Assembly (NCBI GenBank): GCA_963823515.1
Contig: CAWGMB010000014.1
Span: 124,001-188,000, forward strand
Direction of reading: 5' to 3'
DNA length: 64,000 nt
DNA from: Miltoncostaea sp963823515
Lineage (GTDB): Bacteria > Actinomycetota > Thermoleophilia > Miltoncostaeales > Miltoncostaeaceae
Part shown: positions 16,541 to 24,759 of the stretch, piece after piece
Position numbering within the stretch: position 1 is the stretch's first letter
How the letters are laid out: the number at the start of each line of letters is the position of its first letter
The notes under the pieces: model-generated
Database searches by the model: none
Told to the model about the DNA's origin: nothing
Seen by the model: the letters and a program-made list of their open reading frames with translations, nothing else
Made by a program: the position numbers and the translations under genes

Positions 16541-17371
16541 TCAGCCGATGGCGATGAGCGCGATCCCGGCGAGGGCGACTGCGGCGCCCGTGGCCTGCAG
16601 CCGGCCGAGGCGCTCGTGCAGCAGGGTCCCCGCCAGGGCGACGGTGACCACCGGGTAGAGGGAGCCGAGCACGGCGGCGACGCTGACCAGACCGCGCTGG
16701 CTCCCGGCGGCGAACAGCAGGTTGGCGCTCGCGTCGAGGACGCCCGAGACCACCACCATGACCACGGTGCGCGCCGACATGACCAGCCCTGCGCCGCCCC
16801 CGACCGCCACGGCGACCACCACCGCAAGGGGGGCCGATCCGAGGCGAGCGGCGCCGAGGCTCCAGAGGGCGCTGCTCGACGCGGCGAGGGCCAACAGGCT
16901 GAAGAAGCCGCCGAAGCCGAGGGCCGCGACGAGCGCGAGCCCGACACCGCGTCGGGAGGCGGGCCCGGGCGCACGGGCCGCGAGCGCCGCCCCCGCCAGG
17001 GCGAGCAGCATTCCCGCGAGGGCCACCGCCCCGGGGCTGCGGCCGGCGATGAGGTCGACCGACAGCGGCACCACCGCCCCGAGCGCGCTGATCGGGGCGA
17101 CGAGGCTTATGCTGCCGACGCTCATCGCCCGGTAGAAGGCGACCAGCCCGATCAGCCCGCTGAGGCCGGCGAGGGCCCCGAAGGCGATCTCGGCCGCGGG
17201 CGGGATGGAGGGCCGCACCAACGCAAGCGCGACCAGTGCGAGGGCCAGGCCGACGGCCTGGGAGAGCGCCACGACGCTCAGCACGGCGGCCCGGCGGCTC
17301 GCCAGGCCGCCCATGAAGTCGGCCAGGCCCCACGACAGGCCCGAGAGCAGGCCGAGGGCGATCGCCAGCAC
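16541..17371 (-). CDS. EamA/DMT-superfamily transporter
   Basis: A 276-residue protein made of two repeats of five hydrophobic helices, the EamA layout. It starts VLAIALGLLSGLSWGLADFM and ends with HERLGRLQATGAAVALAG, the typical last-helix motif of the second repeat. Such proteins export amino acids, nucleosides or other metabolites; the substrate is unknown. I chose the GTG at 17371, which lies 11 nt past the upstream stop and gives a membrane segment at once; longer frames upstream are Arg/Pro-rich. It follows the hydroquinone reductase and uvrA on the same strand. Confidence 0.87.
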   Translation of the reverse strand: MLAIALGLLSGLSWGLADFMGGLASRRAAVLSVVALSQAVGLALALVALALVRPSIPPAAEIAFGALAGLSGLIGLVAFYRAMSVGSISLVAPISALGAVVPLSVDLIAGRSPGAVALAGMLLALAGAALAARAPGPASRRGVGLALVAALGFGGFFSLLALAASSSALWSLGAARLGSAPLAVVVAVAVGGGAGLVMSARTVVMVVVSGVLDASANLLFAAGSQRGLVSVAAVLGSLYPVVTVALAGTLLHERLGRLQATGAAVALAGIALIAIG

Positions 17372-17382
17372 GGCCGGGGCTG

Positions 17383-18330
17383 TCAGCCGCGGCCGTGCGG
17401 GAGACTCAGGTCGAGCGCGGGCCCCTTGGGGACGATTCCGGTCGGGTTGATGGAGTCGTGGGTGAGGTAGTAATGGCGCTTGATGTGGTCGAAGTCGACC
17501 GTCTCGGCGACGCCGGGCACCTGGTAGAGCTCGCGCAGGTAGGGCCAGAGCGCCGGGTGGTCGACGATGCGGCGCAGGTTGCACTTGAAGTGGCCGACGT
17601 AGACGGCATCGAAGCGGATCAGCGTGGTGAACAGACGCCAGTCGGCCTCCGTGATTCGGTCGCCCACCAGGAACCGCTGCCCCCGGAGGCGCCGGTCGAG
17701 AGCCTCGAGCTCGGCGAACAGATTGTCGAAGGCGTCCTCATACGCGCTCTGGGTCGTCGCGAACCCGGCCTTGTACACGCCGTCGTTGACCGCGCGGTAC
17801 ACGCCGTCGTTGACTGCGTCGATCTCAGCCCGAAGCTCGGCCGGGTAGAGGTCGACCGACGCGTCGCCCCACTCGTCGAACGCGGAGTTCAGCATTCGCA
17901 GGATCTCGGCCGACTCGTTGTTGACGATCCGCCGGGTCTCGCGGTCCCAGAGCACGGGCACGGTGACCCGCCCCGCGAACGCGGGGTCGGACGCCAGGTA
18001 GGCCTCCGAGAGGTACGAGAAGCCGTTGACCGGATCGGGGCCGTGCCGGCGCCCCTCGCGGAACGCCCAGCCGCGCTCGTCGCGCACCGGATCGACGACG
18101 GACATCGAGATCGCGTCCTCCAGCCCCTTGAGACGGCGGACGATGATGGTGCGGTGGGCCCAGGGGCATGCCAGCGAGACGTAGAGGTGGTACCTGCCGG
18201 GCGCGGCGGCGAAGCCCGAGGAGCCGTCGGCCGTGACGGAGTCGCGGAAGCGGCTGACCTGGCGCACGAAGCGTCCGGCATCGTCGCTCTCCGCGCCGAA
18301 CTGGGCGCGCCTGCGGGTCTCGGACCTCAG
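17383..18330 (-). CDS. Glutathionyl-hydroquinone reductase (Xi-class GST)
   Basis: The N-terminal thioredoxin-like part has YHLYVSLACPWAHRTIIVRRLKGLE with the catalytic Cys in the CPWA motif. The helical C-terminal domain has VGDRITEADWRLFTTLIRFD, YVGHFKCNLRRI and the ending INPTGIVP, all typical of this class. Members reduce glutathionyl- or other thiol-quinone adducts; in an actinobacterium the thiol partner may differ. The first canonical start is the GTG at 18267, which would cut the conserved FGAESDDAGRF segment. A CTG at 18330 overlaps the uvrA stop as CTGA and is my preferred but uncertain start. Confidence 0.88.
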   Translation of the reverse strand: MRSETRRRAQFGAESDDAGRFVRQVSRFRDSVTADGSSGFAAAPGRYHLYVSLACPWAHRTIIVRRLKGLEDAISMSVVDPVRDERGWAFREGRRHGPDPVNGFSYLSEAYLASDPAFAGRVTVPVLWDRETRRIVNNESAEILRMLNSAFDEWGDASVDLYPAELRAEIDAVNDGVYRAVNDGVYKAGFATTQSAYEDAFDNLFAELEALDRRLRGQRFLVGDRITEADWRLFTTLIRFDAVYVGHFKCNLRRIVDHPALWPYLRELYQVPGVAETVDFDHIKRHYYLTHDSINPTGIVPKGPALDLSLPHGRG

Positions 18331-21215
18331 GGCCGGCCTGCCCCCACCAGGTCGGCGCGCGCGGAGGCGGGCGGGGCCGCCAAGAGCACGGGCCGGAGGT
18401 ACTCGCCGGTGTGGGAGCCGGGAGCCGCGGCGATCTCCTCGGGAGGGCCGCTGGCGATCAGCTGCCCGCCGCCCGACCCGCCCTCGGGGCCGAGGTCTAT
18501 GACCCAGTCGGCGCACTTGATGACGTCGAGATTGTGCTCGATCACCACGACCGTGTTGCCCTGGTCCACCAGGCGCTGCAGCACCTCGAGCAGCTTCTCG
18601 ATGTCGGCGAAGTGGAGGCCGGTGGTGGGCTCGTCGAGCACGTAGAGGGTGCGCCCGGTGGCGACCTTGGAGAGCTCGGTCGCCAGCTTGACGCGCTGGG
18701 CCTCCCCGCCGGAGAGCGTGGTGGCCGGCTGGCCGAGGCGGACGTAGTCGAGCCCGACGTCGTGGAGGGTCTGCAGGCGGCGGTGGATCTTCGGCACGGC
18801 GGAGAAGGCCTCGACCCCCTCCTCGACGCTCATGTCCAGCACCTCGCTGATGGTGCGCCCGCCGTAGCGCACCGTGAGGGTCTCGCGGTTGAAGCGACGG
18901 CCGCCGCACACCTCGCAGGGCACGTGCACGTCGGGCAGGAAGTGCATCTCGATGGTGATCGTGCCGTCGCCCTTGCAGGCCTCGCAGCGGCCGCCCTTGA
19001 CATTGAAGCTGAAGCGCCCCGGCGAATAGCCGCGCGCCCGCGCCTCCTGCGTCATCGAGAAGAGCTGGCGGATGTGGTCGAAGAGCCCGGTGTAGGTCGC
19101 CGGGTTGCTGCGCGGCGTGCGCCCGATGGGCGACTGGTCGATGTCGATCACCTTGTCGATGTATTCGAGGCCCTCGATCCGGTCGTGGGCCCCGGGGCGG
19201 CGCGGACGACGGCCGAGCCGGCCGGCGAGTGACTTGAGGAGCACCTCGTTGACCAGCGTGCTCTTCCCCGACCCCGAGACGCCGGTGACGCACGTGAGCG
19301 CCCCGATCGGGAAGCGTGCGTCGATGCCGCGGAGGTTGTTCTCTCGCGCCCCGTGGACGGTCAGCCATTCGCGGGCCTCGCGGCGCTGGGCGGGCACGCC
19401 GACCGCGCGCCTGCCCGACAGGAACGCCCCCGTCGCCGAGGAGGGCTCGGCCTCGATGTCGGCGACCGACCCCTGGGCCACCACGCGGCCGCCGTGCTGG
19501 CCCGCCCCCGGGCCCATGTCGACCACGTGCCCGGCGCTGCGGATCATCTCCTCGTCGTGCTCCACCACCAGGACCGTGTTGCCCTGGTCGCGCAGGCGCT
19601 CGAGCGTCCCGATCAGCTTGCGGTTGTCGCGCTGGTGGAGCCCGATCGACGGCTCGTCGAGGATGTAGAGGACGCCCACCAGGCCCGAGCCGATCTGGGT
19701 GGCCAGGCGGATTCGCTGGGCCTCGCCGCCGGAGAGCGTGCCGGCGGCGCGGGCCAGCGTGAGGTAGCCCACCCCGACGTCGTCGAGGAAGCGCAGCCGC
19801 TCGCGGATCTCCTGGATCACCCGGGCGCCGATGAAGGCCTGCGTGTCGGTCAGCTCGATGCCGGTGAAGAACGCCAGGGCGTCCTCGACCGAGAGCAGGC
19901 AGACCTCGTGGATGTTGCGCCCGACGACCGTGACCGCCAGCGACTCCGGCTTCAGGCGGGCACCGCCGCAGGCCGAGCACGGCCGCAGCGACATGAACTG
20001 CTCCACGCTGTCGCGGACCGCCTGCGACATCGAGGTGGCGTGCTGGCGGCGCAGCTGCGGGATGACGCCCTCGAACCAGCCCCAGCTGCCGCCCTTGCGG
20101 CGGGCCGAGCCCAGGAAGACGCGCTCGCGGCGGCGCGGGCCGTCGAGGAGGAGGGTCCGCTGCGCCTGCGGCAGGTCCTTCCAGGGTGTGTCGAGGTCGA
20201 TCTCGTTCTGGGTCGCGATCACGCCCAGCAGCAGGTCGTAGTAGTCGGTGGTGCGATCGGTCCACGGCAGGATGGCGCCGTCGTTGAGCGAGCGCTCCGG
20301 GTCGACGACCAGCTCCGGGTCGACCTCCGGGGTGAAGCCCAGGCCGGTGCACTGGGGGCAGGCGCCGTGGGGGGAGTTGAAGGAGAAGGTGCGCGGCGCG
20401 AGCTCGGGCAGCGACGCCCCGTGCTCGGGGCAGGCGAACTTCTCGGAGTAGGTCCAGCTGCGCGGATCGCCCTGCGCGACGACCTCCTCGATGCGCACCA
20501 GGCCGTCGGCCATCCGGGTCGCCGTCTCGAGGCTGTCGCTCAGCCGCCGGCGCAGGTCGCCGTTCATCACGAGCCGGTCGACCACGACCTCGATGGTGTG
20601 GTTGAACTTCTTGTCGAGCGCCGGGACCTCGTCGAGCACGTAGGTCGTGCCATCGACCGCGACCCGGGTGAAGCCCTCGGCGCGGATCTGCTCGAGGACG
20701 TCGCGGTGCTCGCCCTTGCGGCCCCGCACCAGGGGAGCGAGCACGAGGAAGCGGGTGCCCTCGGGCAGCGCGAGCACCTGGTCGGTGATCTGCTCCACGC
20801 TCTGGCCGGCGATCGGCCGACCGCAGATCGGACAGTGGGGCTCGCCGACGCGGGCGAAGAGCAGGCGAAGGTAGTCGTAGATCTCGGTGACCGTCGCCAC
20901 GGTCGAGCGCGGGTTGCGGCTGGTCGTCTTCTGGTCGATCGAGATCGCGGGCGACAGCCCCTCGATGTGGTCGACGTCCGGCTTGTCCATCTGGCCGAGG
21001 AACTGGCGGGCGTAGGCCGAGAGGCTCTCGACGTAGCGGCGCTGCCCCTCGGCGTAGAGGGTGTCGAACGCGAGCGACGACTTTCCGCTGCCCGAGAGGC
21101 CCGTGATGACCACGAGGTCGTCGCGCGGGATGTCGAGCGAGACGTCACGCAGATTGTGCTCCCGCGCCCCCACCACGCGGATGATGTTGGCGGGCGTGGG
21201 ACGCGACAGGGGCAT
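18327..21215 (-). CDS. uvrA: Excinuclease ABC subunit A
   Basis: A 962-residue ABC-type damage-recognition ATPase of nucleotide excision repair. It has two ATPase modules: the first Walker A is GLSGSGKSSLAFDTLYAEG, the second GVSGSGKSTLVNEVL. Two LSGGEAQR signatures, zinc-finger cysteines (CPICG and CEACKGDG/CEVCGG) and the UvrA hallmark DKPDVDHIEGLSPAISIDQ are present. The start MPLSRPTPANIIRVVGAREHN is chosen because TACACT lies 6 nt upstream (leaderless). No LexA-type box is visible in the upstream 200 nt. uvrB lies 3.5 kb away on the same strand but in a separate transcript. Confidence 0.98.
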   Translation of the reverse strand: MPLSRPTPANIIRVVGAREHNLRDVSLDIPRDDLVVITGLSGSGKSSLAFDTLYAEGQRRYVESLSAYARQFLGQMDKPDVDHIEGLSPAISIDQKTTSRNPRSTVATVTEIYDYLRLLFARVGEPHCPICGRPIAGQSVEQITDQVLALPEGTRFLVLAPLVRGRKGEHRDVLEQIRAEGFTRVAVDGTTYVLDEVPALDKKFNHTIEVVVDRLVMNGDLRRRLSDSLETATRMADGLVRIEEVVAQGDPRSWTYSEKFACPEHGASLPELAPRTFSFNSPHGACPQCTGLGFTPEVDPELVVDPERSLNDGAILPWTDRTTDYYDLLLGVIATQNEIDLDTPWKDLPQAQRTLLLDGPRRRERVFLGSARRKGGSWGWFEGVIPQLRRQHATSMSQAVRDSVEQFMSLRPCSACGGARLKPESLAVTVVGRNIHEVCLLSVEDALAFFTGIELTDTQAFIGARVIQEIRERLRFLDDVGVGYLTLARAAGTLSGGEAQRIRLATQIGSGLVGVLYILDEPSIGLHQRDNRKLIGTLERLRDQGNTVLVVEHDEEMIRSAGHVVDMGPGAGQHGGRVVAQGSVADIEAEPSSATGAFLSGRRAVGVPAQRREAREWLTVHGARENNLRGIDARFPIGALTCVTGVSGSGKSTLVNEVLLKSLAGRLGRRPRRPGAHDRIEGLEYIDKVIDIDQSPIGRTPRSNPATYTGLFDHIRQLFSMTQEARARGYSPGRFSFNVKGGRCEACKGDGTITIEMHFLPDVHVPCEVCGGRRFNRETLTVRYGGRTISEVLDMSVEEGVEAFSAVPKIHRRLQTLHDVGLDYVRLGQPATTLSGGEAQRVKLATELSKVATGRTLYVLDEPTTGLHFADIEKLLEVLQRLVDQGNTVVVIEHNLDVIKCADWVIDLGPEGGSGGGQLIASGPPEEIAAAPGSHTGEYLRPVLLAAPPASARADLVGAGRP

Positions 21216-21221
21216 CGCGCC

Positions 21222-21227
21222 AGTGTA
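21222..21227 (-). promoter_or_regulatory. -10 box of uvrA
   Basis: TACACT ends 6 nt before the uvrA ATG, so the message should start at or beside the initiation codon. The 210-nt gap to ftsH is a divergent promoter region; on the ftsH side a TAGCGT box is seen at 21354-21359. Confidence 0.55.
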
Positions 21228-21425
21228 GTCGGGAGTTCGGCGACTCCGCCTGTCACACCCGGAACCCGCCTGCCGAGGGCCCCGCGGTGCTATCACCTCA
21301 ACGGTACGTCAGGCCTGCGCCCCTGCGCTTCAGGCGGGTGGTGGCGACGCCGATAGCGTGATCCGAAAGCCCCTGGCCGACGAATCGTCCTCGCGAAACT
21401 GACGACGAACCCAAGGACTCCACCG

Positions 21426-23674
21426 GTGCTCCCAGCCCGCCCCCGCCCTCCGCGCGTCCTCGTCTCGGCCGCGATCGCGGTCGCGGCCCTCCTCGCGATG
21501 ACGGGGACGGCGCTCGCGGCGGACCCCGCGCCGCAGGTGCCCGCCAACGTCACCGCCCCCCTCGGCGGCGTGGAGAGCCCGGCGACGGTCCCCTATCGCC
21601 AGCTCGTCGGCGCGGCGGACGCCCGGAACCTGAACGCGGCGGTCGTCGACACCTCCGGCTATTGGGTGGCCGCCATCGACGACACCGGCCGCGTGATCGC
21701 GGCCCAGATCCCGCGCCCCAAGGCCGGGCGCGACTTCGCGCAGGCGAGCGGCGCCGGCACGGCGCCCAGGCAGGGGCTGCCCGGCGCGTTCGACCTGGCC
21801 ACACACCTGAAGGCCGACGGCGTCGCCGTCCTCCAGCCCGCCCCGGTCGCCGAGTCCTCCTCGGGCATGGGCGGGATCGCCCGGTACCTCGTCATACCCC
21901 TGGGCATCGCCATCGTCGCGATGTTCCTGATCGGTGGCATGGCCGCGATCCGGCGCTGGAGCCCCAACGGGCGCGGCGGCGGGCGCGGCGGCGCGCAGGG
22001 CCACGGCAAGATCCGCAAGAGCGCCCAGGTGGATCCGCCCTCGGCCCGCTTCAGCGACGTCGCCGGCTGCGACGAGGCGGTCGAGGAGCTGCGCGAGGTG
22101 GTCGTCTTCCTCAGCGAGCCCGAGCGATTCGAGAAGGTCGGCGCGCGGATGCCGCGCGGCGTGATCCTGCACGGCCCCCCCGGGACCGGCAAGACCCTTC
22201 TGGCCAAGGCCGTCGCGGGCGAGTCCGGCGTGCCCTTCTTCGCGCTGTCGGGCTCCGACTTCGTGGACACCTTCGTCGGGGTCGGGGCCTCGCGGGTGCG
22301 CGACCTCTTCGCCACCGCGCGCAAGAGCGAGACCGGCGCCATCATCTTCTTCGACGAGATCGACGCCATCGGCCGCGCACGCGGGGCGGGGATGTCGGGC
22401 GCCGACTCCGAGCGCGAGGGCACCCTCAACCAGCTGCTCGTCGAGCTCGACGGCTTCGGCGCCCGCGACCGCGTCGTGATCATCGCGGCGACCAACCGCC
22501 TGGACATGCTCGACACCGCCCTCCTGCGGCCGGGCCGCTTCGATCGGCGCGTCCAGGTCGGGCTTCCCGCCGAGACCGGCCGGCTCGCGATCCTCCGGCT
22601 GCACACGAAGCACATGCCGATCGCCGAGCCCGAGTCGCTCGCGGCCCTGGCCCGGGTGACGGCGGGATTCGCCGGCGCCGACCTCTCGAACATCGTCAAC
22701 GAGGCCGCCATCATGGCCGCCCGCGCCGGCCGTGAGACCATCCGCGGATCCGACCTGGACGAGGGCCTGCTGCGCGCCGTCGCCGGCCCCCAGAAGTCCG
22801 ACCGCCGCATCGCCGAGGGCGAGCTCGAGGTGATCGCCTGGCACGAGGCCGGCCACTGCCTGGCCGCCGAGCTGTGCCCGACCCACCAGAAGGCCCAGCG
22901 GGTCACCGTGCTCGCGCGCGGCGACGCCGGCGGCCTCGCGCTCTACGGCAGCCAGGACCGGGCGCTCACCTCGCAGCAGCACCTGCACGAGCGGATGGTG
23001 GTCGCGATGGCCGGACGCGCCGCGGAGCAGATCGGCTTCGGTGAGATCTCCTCGGGCGCCGCCAACGACCTGGAGCAGGTGAACACGATGGCCCGCGACG
23101 CCGTCGAGAAGCTCGGCTTCTCCCCCCGGGTCGGTCAGATCATCACCTCCGCGGGCCCCAACCAGATCCCCCTCTCGGGCGAGACCCGCAGGGTCATCGA
23201 CGAGGAGATCAACCGGATGGTCGACGCGGCTTACGCCGATGCCCTCGACCTTCTCGGCGACCATCGCGACGAGCTCGCGGCCCTCGGGGCCGCGCTCCTC
23301 GAGCGCGAGCAGGTCGACCGCTCCGAGATCGAGGAGATCCTGGCCGCGGTCACCGGCGGCGGCCGGCGCCGCCCCGCCGCGGCCGGGGCCCTCCCCCGTG
23401 GCCGCGAGACGGTCGCCGTGCTCGAGCCGCCCGTCCTGACGACCCCCGCGCCCGCGCCGGCGCGGGCGCCGGCGCGCACGACCCCCCTCCCCCCGCCCTC
23501 GAGGAGCCGCGCCGGGTGCGCCGCCGCTTCCCCATCCCGTCGCCGCCCAGCGGACGCCGCATACGCGCGGGCGCCGAGGCGGCGGCGGCGACCGTCTACG
23601 CCATCACCCTCCCGCGGTTGCGGAGCGCCACGGCTCGCCGTCTGCGCCGCCGCAGGCGCGCTCCGATCGCCTGA
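21426..23674 (+). CDS. ftsH: FtsH-like membrane AAA+ zinc protease, frameshift near C-terminus
   Basis: The N-terminus is a signal-anchor (residues about 10-35, ending TALAADP). An extracytoplasmic region of about 120 residues follows, then a membrane segment (about 157-180). The AAA+ domain has Walker A GPPGTGKT (about 248), Walker B IIFFDEIDAIG, and the arginine-finger region LLRPGRFDRR. The M41 protease domain carries the zinc motif HEAGH (about 473) and a downstream Asp-bearing helix (GAANDLEQVNTMARD). It degrades membrane and unstable cytosolic proteins. Near 23500 one C seems lost in a C-run; the natural frame (ALEEPRRVRRRFPIPSPPSG) ends at the TGA at 23674, while the literal frame runs to 23750 as low-complexity Arg/Pro sequence. 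GTG start. Confidence 0.9.
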
Positions 23675-23737
23675 TCCGGCGCGTCGTCGCCCCGAAGGGC
23701 GGCGGCGCGGTCCGCACGGTGACATGATGCCCTACGC

Positions 23738-24388
23738 ATGCTCGACCTGACCTCCGACGAACTCCTGTCAACCACCCGCAGCGTCCGCAAGCGGCTCGAC
23801 CTGTCGCGGCCGGTCGAGCGCGAGCTGATCGTGGAGTGCCTGGAGCTGGCCCAGCAGGCGCCGAGCGGCGGGAACCGCCAGGGCGCGAGCTTCGTGGTGG
23901 TCACCGACGCCGAGCGCCGCGCGGCCCTCGCCGACGTCTACGGCCGCGGCTGGGACCGCTACCTGGCCGAGGGCATCCTCGGAGGGCCCCCGCGGCCGAC
24001 CGACGACCCGTCCAAGCGCACGCTGCAGCGCAAGATCGGCAGCTCGGCCAAGTACCTGGCCGATCACCTCGCCGAGGTCCCGGTGCTCGTGGTCCCCTGC
24101 CACCCCGGCCGCACCGAGGACAAGCCGCTCGTGGCGCAGGCCTCGGCCTTCGGATCGGTGCTGCCCGCCGTCTGGAGCTTCATGCTCGCCGCGCGCGCAC
24201 GCGGGCTCGCGAGCGCGTGGACCACCATCCACCTCTTCTACGAGCGCGAGGCCGCCGAGATACTCGGCATCCCGTACGACGAGGTCAGCCAGGTCGCGCT
24301 GATACCACTCGCCCACGCGCTGGGCACCGACTTCAAGGCAGGGGCGCGCGAGCCCCTCGACAGCTTCGTCCACTGGGACGCCTGGTAG
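23738..24388 (+). CDS. Nitroreductase family flavoprotein
   Basis: A 216-residue FMN-dependent nitroreductase fold. Conserved parts are TTRSVRKRLDLSRPVERELI at the N-terminus (Arg cluster binding the FMN phosphate), the AQQAPSGGNRQG motif, VWSFMLAARARGLASAWTT and the ending VHWDAW. Relatives reduce nitro compounds, quinones or act in oxidative-stress responses; the substrate here is unknown. The ATG at 23738 lies about 64 nt after the corrected ftsH stop, so it may be co-transcribed with ftsH. It ends before a hairpin shared with the convergent small gene. Confidence 0.9.
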   Translation: MLDLTSDELLSTTRSVRKRLDLSRPVERELIVECLELAQQAPSGGNRQGASFVVVTDAERRAALADVYGRGWDRYLAEGILGGPPRPTDDPSKRTLQRKIGSSAKYLADHLAEVPVLVVPCHPGRTEDKPLVAQASAFGSVLPAVWSFMLAARARGLASAWTTIHLFYEREAAEILGIPYDEVSQVALIPLAHALGTDFKAGAREPLDSFVHWDAW

Positions 24389-24464
24389 CGGTCGCCCGGG
24401 CCGGCTCCGCGCCGACCCGCCTCCCACACGGGGAATCGCGGCTCCTCCCCACCTGAACCCGGAT

Positions 24465-24486
24465 CCGCCCGCGACGCTCCGGGCGG
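24465..24486. terminator. Convergent hairpin between nitroreductase gene and uvrB unit
   Basis: CCGCCCG and CGGGCGG form a 7-bp stem around an 8-nt loop, directly after the stop of the minus-strand small gene. It has no U-tract. It could serve transcripts from both sides. Confidence 0.4.
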
Positions 24487-24759
24487 CTACAGCTCGCCGG
24501 GGGATCCGCGTCTCGGCTCGGGGCCGGGTTCCGCACCGGTGCCCTCACGCCATTTCTGGAGGAGCTCCTCGTGGCGGCGGCGGCGCTCGACCTCCTCGTC
24601 CCAGGGGCCCTCGCCGGCGCGACGGGGCTCGGCCGGCCGGCCGTCGCCCCAGAAGGTTCCGGGGACCGGGAGTCCCTGCAGAGCGATGAAGAGGTCGTCC
24701 TCCTCGAGGCCGGGGGCCGCGAGCGACCGGAAGACGGTCTCCTCATCGCGGGGATCCAT
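24487..24759 (-). CDS. Small hypothetical protein coupled to uvrB (90 aa)
   Basis: The protein starts MDPRDEETVFRSLAAPGLEE, then DDLFIALQGLPVPGTFWGDG, and carries a charged helix (WDEEVERRRRHEELLQKWRE) and a polar tail. I do not recognise a family. Its ATG overlaps the uvrB stop as TGATG, so translation is coupled to uvrB. Acidic and aromatic residues alternate in a way unlike the Arg/Pro-rich shadow frames, which supports coding. It could be an accessory factor of UvrB, but that is only a context guess. Confidence 0.65.
   Translation of the reverse strand: MDPRDEETVFRSLAAPGLEEDDLFIALQGLPVPGTFWGDGRPAEPRRAGEGPWDEEVERRRRHEELLQKWREGTGAEPGPEPRRGSPGEL

Noticed and set aside
21216..21425. Search for a LexA box upstream of uvrA
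   Set aside because: CGAA-type half sites occur (CGAATCGT, CGAACCCA) but none has the matching second half at the right distance.
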